64,000 nucleotides of DNA from an uncultured Pelagibacteraceae bacterium (GTDB taxonomy: Bacteria; Pseudomonadota; Alphaproteobacteria; Pelagibacterales; Pelagibacteraceae), in the NCBI GenBank assembly GCA_902580115.1, contig CACHJN010000001.1, forward strand, positions 62,001 to 126,000. Reading direction: 5' to 3'. Below, piece by piece: positions 9,013 to 17,490 of the stretch. A program made the translations under genes and the position numbers. Under the pieces are notes generated by a model, which saw only the letters and a list, made by a program, of their open reading frames with translations, was not told where the DNA came from and made no database searches. Position 1 is the stretch's first letter, and each line of letters begins with the position of its first letter.

Positions 9013-9047
9013 TTGACCTGTGATTCAATTTAAGGTTGAATCTTCCT
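9013..9047 (+). promoter_or_regulatory. ccrM leader with two GANTC sites
   Basis: The 76-base gap between rnhB and ccrM holds GATTC at 9022-9026 and GAATC at 9038-9042, both matching GANTC, the sequence methylated by CcrM itself. A TTGACC hexamer sits at 9014-9019. In Caulobacter GANTC sites in the ccrM promoter tie transcription to the methylation state of the locus, so self-regulation is a reasonable inference. GANTC is not rare by chance in AT-rich DNA, so confidence is limited. Confidence 0.45.
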
Positions 9048-10118
9048 ATGTCATGTTTATTAAATAAAATTGTTAACGGTGATTGTCTAAAAGAGATAAA
9101 GAAAATTCCAGATAATTCTTTTGATTTAGTATTTGCAGACCCTCCTTACAATTTACAGATAGGCAAAAAATTAACTCGCCCCGATGCAAGTAAAGTGAAC
9201 GGAGTTAACGATAAATGGGATCAGTTTAACAGCTTTAAACATTATGACGATTTCTGCATAGCATGGCTTTCTGAATGCAAAAGAATTTTAAAAGAAAATG
9301 GAAGCATTTGGGTAATAGGTTCCTATCATAATATTTTTCGTTTAGGTTACCACTTACAAAATTTAAATTATTGGCTACTAAATGATGTGATTTGGAGAAA
9401 AAACAATCCAATGCCCAATTTTAGAGGCACTAGATTTACCAACGCTCATGAAACTCTTATTTGGGCCTCGAAAAGTAAAAAGTCAAAATATACGTTTAAT
9501 TATCAATCTATTAAATGTTTGAATGACGATTTACAGATGCGGTCTGATTGGCAATTTCCAATTTGTAATGGAAAAGAAAGATTAAAGAAAAACGGAAAAA
9601 AAATTCATTCTACTCAGAAGCCAGAAGCATTACTTCATAGAATTATACTGGCTACCACGAATAAAGGAGATAATATATTTGATCCTTTTTTAGGCACTGG
9701 GACAACCGCTGTTGTTGCAAAAAAATTAGGGAGAAATTGCTTCGGAATAGAGAAAGAAAAAAAATATTTTAAAGCAGCTAGCGACAGAATTAAAAAAACT
9801 AAAGTTATTGATGATAGTTATCTTGATACTATTGAAAATAATAAATCAAAGCCTAGAGTACCTTTTGGCTCACTAGTAGAGTTAGGGATACTAAAACCTG
9901 GTACAGTTTTATTTGATCCTAAAAAGAAATTTAATGCAAAAATTATGGTTGATGGGAGTATCAAACATAAAGAGTCTGAGGGCTCTATTCACAAAGTTGC
10001 AGCAAAAATTATGGGAGCAGAAAGTTATAATGGCTGGACTTACTGGCATTGTAAAGTTGGTAAATCGATTGTCTTAATTGATAATTTAAGACAAAAATTT
10101 TTAAATAAAGCTGGTTAA
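9048..10118 (+). CDS. ccrM: Cell-cycle adenine-N6 DNA methyltransferase CcrM (GANTC)
   Basis: A beta-class N6-adenine methyltransferase of 356 residues. The catalytic ADPPYN lies near 30-35 and the S-adenosylmethionine motif DPFLGTGTT near 212-220. The CcrM-specific C-terminal domain begins at PRVPFGSLVELGILKPGT and includes SGSIHK-like and NGWTYWH elements that match Caulobacter CcrM. It should methylate GANTC after replication. ATG 9048 aligns with the Caulobacter start; the track used TTG 9036. It is followed after 7 bases by a nuclease-like gene, unusual for a methyltransferase normally regarded as solitary. Confidence 0.95.
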   Translation: MSCLLNKIVNGDCLKEIKKIPDNSFDLVFADPPYNLQIGKKLTRPDASKVNGVNDKWDQFNSFKHYDDFCIAWLSECKRILKENGSIWVIGSYHNIFRLGYHLQNLNYWLLNDVIWRKNNPMPNFRGTRFTNAHETLIWASKSKKSKYTFNYQSIKCLNDDLQMRSDWQFPICNGKERLKKNGKKIHSTQKPEALLHRIILATTNKGDNIFDPFLGTGTTAVVAKKLGRNCFGIEKEKKYFKAASDRIKKTKVIDDSYLDTIENNKSKPRVPFGSLVELGILKPGTVLFDPKKKFNAKIMVDGSIKHKESEGSIHKVAAKIMGAESYNGWTYWHCKVGKSIVLIDNLRQKFLNKAG

Positions 10119-10125
10119 TGATTAA

Positions 10126-10881
10126 ATGTCTTCAAGTTTTGACATAAAAAAAATATGTGATGAAAGCTTAGATGAGTTATTTTCCAAAGAATATTTTGAA
10201 AAGAAGAAAAAAAGAAAAGAATTAAAAGATAATACTGAACCCCTTTATTCTGAGATCGATAAAAGAATTTCATTTATATTTCACGCAGTGACCATCAGAA
10301 GTGGTATTATTTTAGAAAAAATCTATTTTAATCAAGTAAAAAATTGCTGCCCGCATTTAGATGTTTGGTCAGAGCAAAAGTTCAAAATATCGAAACATGC
10401 TATGCAACTAGCATCCGATCAAGACAACGAAGATGTAATAAATACTGATTTACCTTACGGTGAAACTTATAAAATTGGGAAAAAAAGAAAAAAAACACGT
10501 CAAATAGATTTATTAACTTACGATAAGGATAAAAATATCCTTAATTCATATGAGATTAAACGAGGTGGTGGTCATCATGATAGTGAAAAACAAGAAAAAA
10601 TAATTGAAAATTTAATAGCTGTAAAAATGTTGCTTAAAGATTATGGAGTAAGTGAAAAAAAATTAAAAATTAAAAAATATAAAAGCTTTATTATTTCACA
10701 TATGAACCAAGAATTATTTTCTCCAAATTATAGATTTCTACAGATTAATGGCAATGAAGTGGACCAGCATTTTAATGCCAAGCTTAAAGTGCATGTTGAT
10801 AAGGACTATAATTATTTTGTATCAGAATTTAAAAGAAGATTTAAAGAGCTTAAGCGTGAGTCGATTAAATTAGCTAATTAA
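10126..10881 (+). CDS. Putative PD-(D/E)XK nuclease, possible restriction endonuclease
   Basis: I do not recognise this 251-residue protein as a named family. It is lysine-rich with a charged N-terminus. A candidate PD-(D/E)XK core is visible: D128 in RQIDLLTYD, then E143-x-K145 in SYEIKRGGGHHD, with E64 in RSGIILEKIY a possible helix carboxylate. This strand-turn-strand layout and the size of about 250 residues suit a type II restriction enzyme or related nuclease. It lies 7 bases behind ccrM and overlaps the convergent MT-A70 gene by 12 bases. A GANTC-cleaving partner of CcrM is an inference; a degenerate nuclease or a housekeeping DNA-binding protein are alternatives. Confidence 0.6.
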   Translation: MSSSFDIKKICDESLDELFSKEYFEKKKKRKELKDNTEPLYSEIDKRISFIFHAVTIRSGIILEKIYFNQVKNCCPHLDVWSEQKFKISKHAMQLASDQDNEDVINTDLPYGETYKIGKKRKKTRQIDLLTYDKDKNILNSYEIKRGGGHHDSEKQEKIIENLIAVKMLLKDYGVSEKKLKIKKYKSFIISHMNQELFSPNYRFLQINGNEVDQHFNAKLKVHVDKDYNYFVSEFKRRFKELKRESIKLAN

Positions 10882-11502
10882 TTTTAATTGTTCTTTAGTT
10901 TCGATCCATTTAGAAGGTCTTTTTCTTGTTTTCACTGCACTCTTTTTATCAAATAATCCAACTTGATCCCCCCAAGAATCCCAGTTGGATTTTGTTTTTC
11001 TTGCAAATAATTCGAGGTAAGGACCTTGTACCAACTTTTCAATTCTCTCATATGTTTGTTCTGGCTTTCGACTATGCTCTCTTCTCTTATCTATAATTAA
11101 TCTTTTTACATCTTTGCCAACTCGTTTTGGATTTCCTATCGTACCCATAATACATTGCTCAACATTTGCCCTAGTCCAATAACCAAGGCCTGTAAAAAAA
11201 TCTTTCTCCGCTGAAAGTTTATTTAAATTAACTTTTGTATTTGTTTTAGCCCAGTAAAAAGCTACAGTCTTAAAATTAAAACCCCAGCATTTCATTAATT
11301 CTAAACCCTGGTCTAACATTGGATCGGTTACCCACATAAAAAGTGCACAATCTTTATCTGCATATCTACTAATGTTTAATTTTTTAAGATCGGCTAAAGT
11401 TAAACAATCGTAGTGAGATATAGCATTTCTGCCCTCACCTTTTTCGCTGAAATTTTTAAACCTCCAAGGTGGGTCTGCATAAATAACTTTATATTTTTTC
11501 AT
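10870..11502 (-). CDS. MT-A70 family adenine-N6 methyltransferase
   Basis: 210 residues of the MT-A70 type: the catalytic DPPW (residues 10-13) follows the first strand YKVIYA, and FMWVTDPML, FYWAKTN and the late REHSRKPEQTYERIEKL and YLELFAR blocks are all family features. Such proteins methylate adenine N6 in DNA (often phage or mobile-element encoded in bacteria) or RNA. The target cannot be read from sequence. It converges on the nuclease-like gene. Its start is preceded by a GAATC (GANTC) 3 bases away. DNA modification is the likeliest role. Confidence 0.88.
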   Translation of the reverse strand: MKKYKVIYADPPWRFKNFSEKGEGRNAISHYDCLTLADLKKLNISRYADKDCALFMWVTDPMLDQGLELMKCWGFNFKTVAFYWAKTNTKVNLNKLSAEKDFFTGLGYWTRANVEQCIMGTIGNPKRVGKDVKRLIIDKRREHSRKPEQTYERIEKLVQGPYLELFARKTKSNWDSWGDQVGLFDKKSAVKTRKRPSKWIETKEQLKLIS

Positions 11503-11557
11503 AACGAATCAAGAATTACTTTATCATATGAACAAAATAGGAACAAAATAATTTAAT

Positions 11558-12688
11558 TTATTTTTTATATACTGTGCCTAAATAAGAATTAATAAAACTT
11601 TTTCTTTTTATTAAAAATTTCATAAAAAAATTTCTAATCGTTTGCATGAATTTACTTGAAAAATGAAACACAAAAAAATTAAAGTTTGATCTTCTTCTTA
11701 CTAATTTTGTTCTCTTTGACCTTTCTTGAAAATAAATTTTTTGTATGTCACTTCTTTCCTCTTTAATTAAATTAAATAATTCATAAGCACTTTCTATCGA
11801 TTGTCCTGCGCCTTGGGCTAATGTTGGTAAAAAACCATTAAATGCATCGCCGATATAGAAAACTTTACTATTAGTTGATGGAAGTATTTTAGGAGTTACA
11901 TATAACGGCCAAGATTTCAAATCTTCTTCAAAAGCTTTTGCTAAATTTGGATTTTGTTTTACAACTTTATCAAGTATAGATTTAATATTGTCAGGGTCAT
12001 ACTTTCTATGTCGCACTATGCAAACTAAATTAAGATCTTTATTTTGATTAATTGGGTAAATTACTATATGACAATTTTTACCCATCATCAGATTAATTTT
12101 TGATTGATCAATGTCTAATCCTGATGCTGTCTTAAGAATAGCTCTTATTGCAATAGCATTTTTAAATACTGGTTTATTTTTTTTCTTTTCAAAGAATGTG
12201 CGCGTATTAGAAAAAATTCCATCTGCACCAATTACATAATCTACTAGGTCATTTGTATTATCATCAAATTTTATTAGAATTTTTCCCTTTAATTCAGAAA
12301 CCTCTTTTATTCGTTTTCCAAACCTAATGTGCTGAGTATAAATATCGTCTTTTAAAAATTCAATTAAAGTGGACCTTTGCAAAGTTGTATACTTGATATC
12401 ATTAGAATTAAATTGAATTAAATCTAAATCACATATTTTTTTGTTTAGTATATTGTAAAGGTCGATTCCATTTGGGTGATATATTTTTTCATTATTAATT
12501 TTACTAAAGTTAATTTTATTTAAAATTTTAACGCTATTAGTTGAGACTTGTATGCCATAACCCTCATCAAGAGGTAAGCTCTCATTTTTTTCATATACCA
12601 TAAAGTCATGATTTTTATCTTTGTATAAAAAATTTGCTAAAGTTAAACCAGCAATTCCAGATCCAATAATCGCAATTTTTTTTTTCAT
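11558..12688 (-). CDS. FAD-dependent aromatic-ring monooxygenase, PHBH fold
   Basis: 376 residues with the three flavin motifs of the p-hydroxybenzoate hydroxylase fold: GSGIAGLTLA at the N-terminus, the GADGIFSNTR motif near 155-165, and GDAFNGFLPTLAQGAGQSIE near 275-295. Substrates of relatives include salicylate, hydroxybenzoates and ubiquinone precursors (UbiH/UbiF/UbiL). The sequence does not decide between a catabolic and a ubiquinone role. The C-terminal tail is strongly basic. The start overlaps the mutY stop by 1 base, so it is probably cotranscribed with mutY without an evident functional link. Confidence 0.8.
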   Translation of the reverse strand: MKKKIAIIGSGIAGLTLANFLYKDKNHDFMVYEKNESLPLDEGYGIQVSTNSVKILNKINFSKINNEKIYHPNGIDLYNILNKKICDLDLIQFNSNDIKYTTLQRSTLIEFLKDDIYTQHIRFGKRIKEVSELKGKILIKFDDNTNDLVDYVIGADGIFSNTRTFFEKKKNKPVFKNAIAIRAILKTASGLDIDQSKINLMMGKNCHIVIYPINQNKDLNLVCIVRHRKYDPDNIKSILDKVVKQNPNLAKAFEEDLKSWPLYVTPKILPSTNSKVFYIGDAFNGFLPTLAQGAGQSIESAYELFNLIKEERSDIQKIYFQERSKRTKLVRRRSNFNFFVFHFSSKFMQTIRNFFMKFLIKRKSFINSYLGTVYKK

Positions 12689-13686
12689 TAAAATAAAACT
12701 GAAACCTGTTTAAATATTTGTTTTGTAAATGAAGGTATAAACTCATTATTTCTTTTAATAGAATACCAAGAATAATTATTGGGTATATCTTTTGAGAACT
12801 GATAATACAAATTAATATTTAATTTTTTATTTGAAATAGAATTTTTATATTTTGACAACAACTTCCATTTTTTAAAAGATTTATTTTTTTTGATACTTTC
12901 AATTTTTGGTAAATTAAACTCATTTAAAAAGCCCGTATTATTTTTTTTAGTTAAAGCTATCTCACCTTTTTTAGATAGATAACAAAAAATATTTATATTT
13001 TTATTAGTCATTTCTTTTTTAATTTGTTTGATTTTATTTGAGGATTTGTAAAATTTACAATTTATTTTAATAGGACACCTATAACATTTTGGATTTTTAG
13101 AATTGCAAACTAAAGCTCCAAATTCCATCATTGCTTCAACAAGATCTGAATTTCTGTTTGTGTTAAATATTTTTTTTTTATTTATCTTTTTGAATTCTTT
13201 AAAATCTATTTTTCTCACTTCCATATTAAGTATTCTAGAAATAACTCTTTTCACATTCCCATCAAGTGCTAAAGTCGGTTTATTATAAATCAATGCAGCC
13301 AAAACATTTGAAGTATAATCACCAATACCTGGTAAAGTTTTTATTTCTTCTATTTCTCGTGGAAGTTTTGAATTATATTTTTTTACTAAAATTCTTGATG
13401 TGGCTAAAAGGTTTCTCGCTCTTCTGTAATATCCTAAGCCCTCCCATAATTTAAGAATTTTTTTCTCATTTGCTTTTGACAATGAATTAAGATTACGAAA
13501 TTTACTTGTAAATTTTTCAAAGTAAGGAATTACAGTTTTTACTTGTGTTTGTTGTAACATGAATTCACTTAAAACACGATAATAAAGCTTATTATTTGAT
13601 TTTTTACCAACACGCCAAGGCAAAGTGCGCCTGTTATTATCATACCAAGCTAAAACTTTTTTTGTTAAATTAAACTTCAAATGCAT
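12688..13686 (-). CDS. mutY: A/G-specific adenine DNA glycosylase MutY
   Basis: 332 residues. The protein removes adenine mispaired with 8-oxoguanine. Catalytic E41 lies in SEFMLQQTQV and D142 in LDGNVKRV after the helix-hairpin-helix LPGIGDYTSN. The 4Fe-4S cluster ligands C194-x6-C201-x2-C204-x5-C210 are intact. A shortened C-terminal NUDIX-like 8-oxoG recognition domain (about 225-330) follows. Its ATG is the reverse half of an ATGCAT palindrome whose forward half starts the DciA-like gene, so the two divergent genes overlap by 6 bases. Confidence 0.95.
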   Translation of the reverse strand: MHLKFNLTKKVLAWYDNNRRTLPWRVGKKSNNKLYYRVLSEFMLQQTQVKTVIPYFEKFTSKFRNLNSLSKANEKKILKLWEGLGYYRRARNLLATSRILVKKYNSKLPREIEEIKTLPGIGDYTSNVLAALIYNKPTLALDGNVKRVISRILNMEVRKIDFKEFKKINKKKIFNTNRNSDLVEAMMEFGALVCNSKNPKCYRCPIKINCKFYKSSNKIKQIKKEMTNKNINIFCYLSKKGEIALTKKNNTGFLNEFNLPKIESIKKNKSFKKWKLLSKYKNSISNKKLNINLYYQFSKDIPNNYSWYSIKRNNEFIPSFTKQIFKQVSVLF

Positions 13687-14169
13687 AAAAAAAAAATTAA
13701 TAATAGTTTAACTAAAAATTTCATTCAAGGTCTGAGACCTTTATCAAATACCTTACCATTTCAAATAAAAAAAGTATTAAAGAAAAATGGATTTAATTTA
13801 TCCTCAATTGTTGATAATTGGACTAAAATTATAGGCAATGATTTTTCTAATAAATGTTATCCCATTAATATAAAAACTCAAGGCAACTCAAAAGAAGTAA
13901 CGCTAATACTCAACGTTATTCATGGTAAGGAAATTGATATTGAGTACAATAAAAAAAATATCATTGACAAAATCAACTCATATTTTGGATATTCTTTTAT
14001 CAAAAATATTCAAATTAAGGTAATTAGTACAAAATTTACAAATTTATCAAAAAAAAGTAATATAAGAAAAATAAAAAAAAATTTTGATGATAATTTGAAG
14101 AAGGTTGAAGATATCAATTTAAAAAATAAATTAGAAAAATTAATAAGTGCTTATAATGAAAAAAAATAA
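13681..14169 (+). CDS. DUF721 / DciA-like protein
   Basis: 162 residues, basic. The DUF721 core is seen in the SSIVDNWTKIIGNDFSNKCYP segment and the following beta strands ending in FGYSFIKNIQIKVI. DciA proteins load or support the replicative helicase DnaB in bacteria lacking DnaC. This shorter lineage may share that role but it is not proven here. A lysine-rich tail follows the domain. The order mutY (divergent)-DUF721-dsbA-smc is found in other alphaproteobacteria, which supports the call. It overlaps dsbA by 14 bases. Confidence 0.82.
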   Translation: MHKKKINNSLTKNFIQGLRPLSNTLPFQIKKVLKKNGFNLSSIVDNWTKIIGNDFSNKCYPINIKTQGNSKEVTLILNVIHGKEIDIEYNKKNIIDKINSYFGYSFIKNIQIKVISTKFTNLSKKSNIRKIKKNFDDNLKKVEDINLKNKLEKLISAYNEKK

Positions 14170-14749
14170 ATTTATTTTAATTGTTATATTTATTTGTTCT
14201 CAGTTTTTAGTATCTACGATAGCTTTTGGAAATATTTTAAAAATTGGCAATGATAGCGCAAAGGTAACTGTCAAAGTTTTTTCTTCTTTAACCTGCCCTC
14301 ACTGTGCATCTTTTCACGAAAAAATTTTTGAGAATTTAAAAAAAGATTATATTGATAAAGGTAAAGTAAAATTTGAACACCATGCTTTTCCTTTGGATTT
14401 AGCTGCTCTAAATGCAGAAAAGGTAGTAAGATGCGCTCCGAGCTCAAATGCAAAATTTGAACTTTTATCTAAAATTTATGATAAGCAAAAGAGATGGGCT
14501 GTTGGTTCAGACATAAATAAAATAAATGATATTTTAGTTAAAATTGGGACTGATTCTAAAATTAACGAGAGTAACTTAAGAGCTTGTTTAAAAAATGAGG
14601 AAACTCAAGAATTAATTTTAAATGAGAGAATTAAGGCGCAAAAAGAATATAATATAACCTCTACACCTACCATTTACATTAATGATAAGAAATATGAGGA
14701 TAAGCACGAATTCAAATCTTTCAAAAGACAAATAGATAAATTATTATAA
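14156..14749 (+). CDS. Periplasmic DsbA-like thiol:disulfide oxidoreductase
   Basis: About 197 residues: a signal peptide (KFILIVIFICSQFLVSTIAFG) then a thioredoxin fold with an inserted helical domain. The redox site is CPHC (residues 47-50) in SSLTCPHCASFH, and the cis-proline loop is TSTPTIYIN near 170. It would oxidise thiols in exported proteins. The track start GTG 14147 was passed over for ATG 14156, which begins the signal peptide. The position between DUF721 and smc is a conserved alphaproteobacterial arrangement. Confidence 0.9.
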   Translation: MKKNKFILIVIFICSQFLVSTIAFGNILKIGNDSAKVTVKVFSSLTCPHCASFHEKIFENLKKDYIDKGKVKFEHHAFPLDLAALNAEKVVRCAPSSNAKFELLSKIYDKQKRWAVGSDINKINDILVKIGTDSKINESNLRACLKNEETQELILNERIKAQKEYNITSTPTIYINDKKYEDKHEFKSFKRQIDKLL

Positions 14750-14753
14750 CAGT

Positions 14754-17189
14754 ATGAAGTTTAAAAAATTGGAGCTAACCGGCTTTAAGTCGTTCTTCGA
14801 TAAAACAACTTTTTATATCGAGGATGGTTTAACTGGAATAGTCGGACCAAACGGCTGTGGAAAATCTAATATAGTTGAGTCTTTAAGATGGTGTATGGGA
14901 GAAACATCAGCAAAAAGCATGAGAGGATCTGGTATGGAAGATGTTATATTTTCAGGAACATCAAATAGACCAGAAAAAAATTTCTCTGAAGTTTCTTTAT
15001 TAATTGACAACAAAGATAAGGATGGTCCCGAGCAGTATCATAAATTAGATGAAATTTTGATAACTAGAAAAATAGAGAGAAATAAAGGCTCAAAATATTA
15101 TTTAAATGAAAAGGAAGTGAGAGCTAGAGATGCTCAAACTTTTTTTGCTGATTTATCAACTGGGGCTCATTCTCCCTCTTTAATCAGTCAAGGTAAAATT
15201 GGTCAATTAGTAACTGCTAAACCTGTTGAAAGAAGAGCTATTTTAGAAGAAGCCGCTGGTATAGCTGGAATTCATGTGAGAAGACACGAGGCTGAAACAA
15301 GATTAAATGCAGCAGAGAATAATCTAAAGAGAGCTGATGAACTAAAAAAACAGCAGCAAAAACAATTAGATAATTTAAAAAAACAAGCTGAAGAGGCTAC
15401 AAAATATAAAGAAATTTCTAAAGAAATTAGAAAAGCAGAAGCAGGTTTATATTATCTCAAGTTAATTGAGATTGAAAAAAATAAAAAAGAAATCTTAGAA
15501 AACGTCAGTGAACAAGATGATGAAATAAGTGCTATAAAAATAGACTTAAATCATAATACAGAATTACTAAATGAAGAAAATTCAAAATTAGCTCCTCTAA
15601 GAGATAGAAAACTAGAAAGCTTAGCAAAACTTCAGAAGATAAATTTAGATATGACTAATTTAGAGGAAGAAGAAAAAAGAATAAAAAAATTATCAACAAA
15701 ACTGGAAAATTCATTGGCAATTATTAATTCTGACTTAGAAAGGGAGAAAAGTATTTCTTTAGACTCTTCTCTAAATGAGAAAAGAATTTTAGAGGAAAAG
15801 GATGAACTGTTAAAAACAGAAAAAACGTTTGGAAATACTGAGATAGAAATTAATGAAAATTTAGAGCTATCCAAAAGAAATTTAAATAGTTTAAAAAAAG
15901 AACTTGCAAGCTTAATTTTTGAAATTGGTAAACTGGTTGAAGAGGAGAAGAAAATTCCTAAAGAATTATTTAATAGTCTTAAAGGAATAGTTGATAAAAT
16001 AACATCAGCTCATGAAATTTATGCATCAAATTATAGCAAGAACGAAACAGTTAAAAGCGATTCAATTAAAAGAAAAGAGAGAATTAAAAATATTGATATT
16101 GAGTTAGAAAATTGGAAAAATTTAAAAGTTAATTCTGAAAAAATGATTAATAATCTACAAGAGAGAAAAAATAAGATAAATAATGAAATGAAAGAAAATC
16201 AAAAAAATCCTGAGATAATTGCTACTAATAAAGGTCAAAATATACAAAATTTAGAAAATACAAAAAAAAGAAGTGAGGAGCTAGAAGAGGAGCTAAAGTC
16301 TGCTGAGGAAAAGTATAACAAAATTAATGATAATATTAAAGAGGTCCAAGAAAAATTAACAATATTAAGGGAGGATAAAGCCAGAAACGAAGCAACTTTA
16401 GAAGGTATTGCAACAAGAAAAAAGGATTTGTTTTATTCGATAAACGCAGAATTAAATATTGCAGATGAATCTAAACTATTATCTTTGTCAGAATTAAACC
16501 TTGGGGATTTGCCTTCTATAGATGAACAAATTTCAACTGTTAGTAAAATTAGAAAAGAAAGAGAGTCAATGGGTACCGTAAATTTAAGGGCTGATATAGA
16601 GACAAAAAAATTTGAAGATGAAATAAAGAAAATGGAAGATGATCGGGCTGATCTTTATACAGCCATAGTAAAACTTAAATCTAGTATTGAAGAGTTAAAT
16701 CAAAAAGGTAGGGAAAGACTTTTAGATGCATTTGAAAAAGTTAATAGAAAATTTAATGAAGTCTATACTAAACTTTTTAGTGGAGGAAGTGCTAAGCTGG
16801 AATTAGTTGACTCGGATGATCCTCTAGAAGCTGGATTAGAAATGTTTGTTTCTCCGCCCGGAAAAAGATTACAGTCTATTACTTTATTGTCTGGTGGTGA
16901 ACAGGCACTTACAGCTTTATCTTTAATTTTTGCAGTTTTTCTTGTTAATCCTTCACCTATATGTGTTTTAGATGAAGTTGATGCCCCTCTTGATGATGCG
17001 AATGTCACAAGGTTTTGTTCTTTATTAGATGAGTTAACAAATATTACGAAAACTAGATTTATAATAATCACTCATCACGCTTTGACCATGTCAAGAATGC
17101 ATCGATTATATGGAATAACGATGCCCGAAAAAGGCATTAGTCAATTAGTTGCTGTTGATCTGGAAAAAGCTGAAGAGCTTGTGGCATAA
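14754..17189 (+). CDS. smc: Chromosome-segregation SMC ATPase, short form without a recognisable hinge
   Basis: 811 residues against roughly 1150-1200 for a canonical bacterial SMC. Both ATPase half-heads are intact. The N-terminal part has GIVGPNGCGKSNIVESLRW (Walker A near 31-38) and the QGKIGQLV Q-loop region. The C-terminal part has LSGGEQALTAL (signature, from 712) and CVLDEVDAPLDD (Walker B, about 736-748). Between them are charged coiled-coil arms of about 230 residues each. The middle (about 395-430) holds a short KELFNSLKGIVDKI segment rather than the roughly 150-residue glycine-rich hinge. No CxxC zinc hook is present. The reading frame is continuous. It starts 4 bases after dsbA. 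Confidence 0.92.
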   Translation: MKFKKLELTGFKSFFDKTTFYIEDGLTGIVGPNGCGKSNIVESLRWCMGETSAKSMRGSGMEDVIFSGTSNRPEKNFSEVSLLIDNKDKDGPEQYHKLDEILITRKIERNKGSKYYLNEKEVRARDAQTFFADLSTGAHSPSLISQGKIGQLVTAKPVERRAILEEAAGIAGIHVRRHEAETRLNAAENNLKRADELKKQQQKQLDNLKKQAEEATKYKEISKEIRKAEAGLYYLKLIEIEKNKKEILENVSEQDDEISAIKIDLNHNTELLNEENSKLAPLRDRKLESLAKLQKINLDMTNLEEEEKRIKKLSTKLENSLAIINSDLEREKSISLDSSLNEKRILEEKDELLKTEKTFGNTEIEINENLELSKRNLNSLKKELASLIFEIGKLVEEEKKIPKELFNSLKGIVDKITSAHEIYASNYSKNETVKSDSIKRKERIKNIDIELENWKNLKVNSEKMINNLQERKNKINNEMKENQKNPEIIATNKGQNIQNLENTKKRSEELEEELKSAEEKYNKINDNIKEVQEKLTILREDKARNEATLEGIATRKKDLFYSINAELNIADESKLLSLSELNLGDLPSIDEQISTVSKIRKERESMGTVNLRADIETKKFEDEIKKMEDDRADLYTAIVKLKSSIEELNQKGRERLLDAFEKVNRKFNEVYTKLFSGGSAKLELVDSDDPLEAGLEMFVSPPGKRLQSITLLSGGEQALTALSLIFAVFLVNPSPICVLDEVDAPLDDANVTRFCSLLDELTNITKTRFIIITHHALTMSRMHRLYGITMPEKGISQLVAVDLEKAEELVA

Positions 17190-17193
17190 ACAA

Positions 17194-17469
17194 ATGGACA
17201 ATAAGGATTTTAAAACTCGCCTCAGGATTGCAAAAAAAGAAATTTTAAAAAAAAATACAAACGAAGACGATAAAAAAGGACTTTTTATGGGTTCGGCCTT
17301 CAGACTGGGTACTGAATTAGTAGCTGCTGTAGTGGTTGGGACAATTATTGGGTTTATTTTAGATAACTGGTTTGATACTAAACCTTGGTTTATTATTACA
17401 TTCTTTTTTATAGGTGTAATAGCAGGAATTCTTAATGTTATTAGAGTAGCTAATAACATGCAAAGGTAA
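17194..17469 (+). CDS. atpI: ATP synthase protein I
   Basis: A 91-residue protein with a charged N-terminal half and two membrane segments (LGTELVAAVVVGTIIGFIL and WFIITFFFIGVIAGILNVI). AtpI heads Fo operons and assists assembly of the c-ring. The track begins at 17149 inside smc; ATG 17194, 4 bases after the smc stop, is preferred. It is followed by atpB after 21 bases, so smc and the Fo genes may share a transcript. Confidence 0.9.
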   Translation: MDNKDFKTRLRIAKKEILKKNTNEDDKKGLFMGSAFRLGTELVAAVVVGTIIGFILDNWFDTKPWFIITFFFIGVIAGILNVIRVANNMQR

Positions 17470-17490
17470 AATTGATAAAGGAATTAATTT

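Noticed and set aside
14754-17189. smc as a fragment of a split or frameshifted gene
   Set aside because: One uninterrupted frame holds both ATPase halves in the right order; only the middle is missing.
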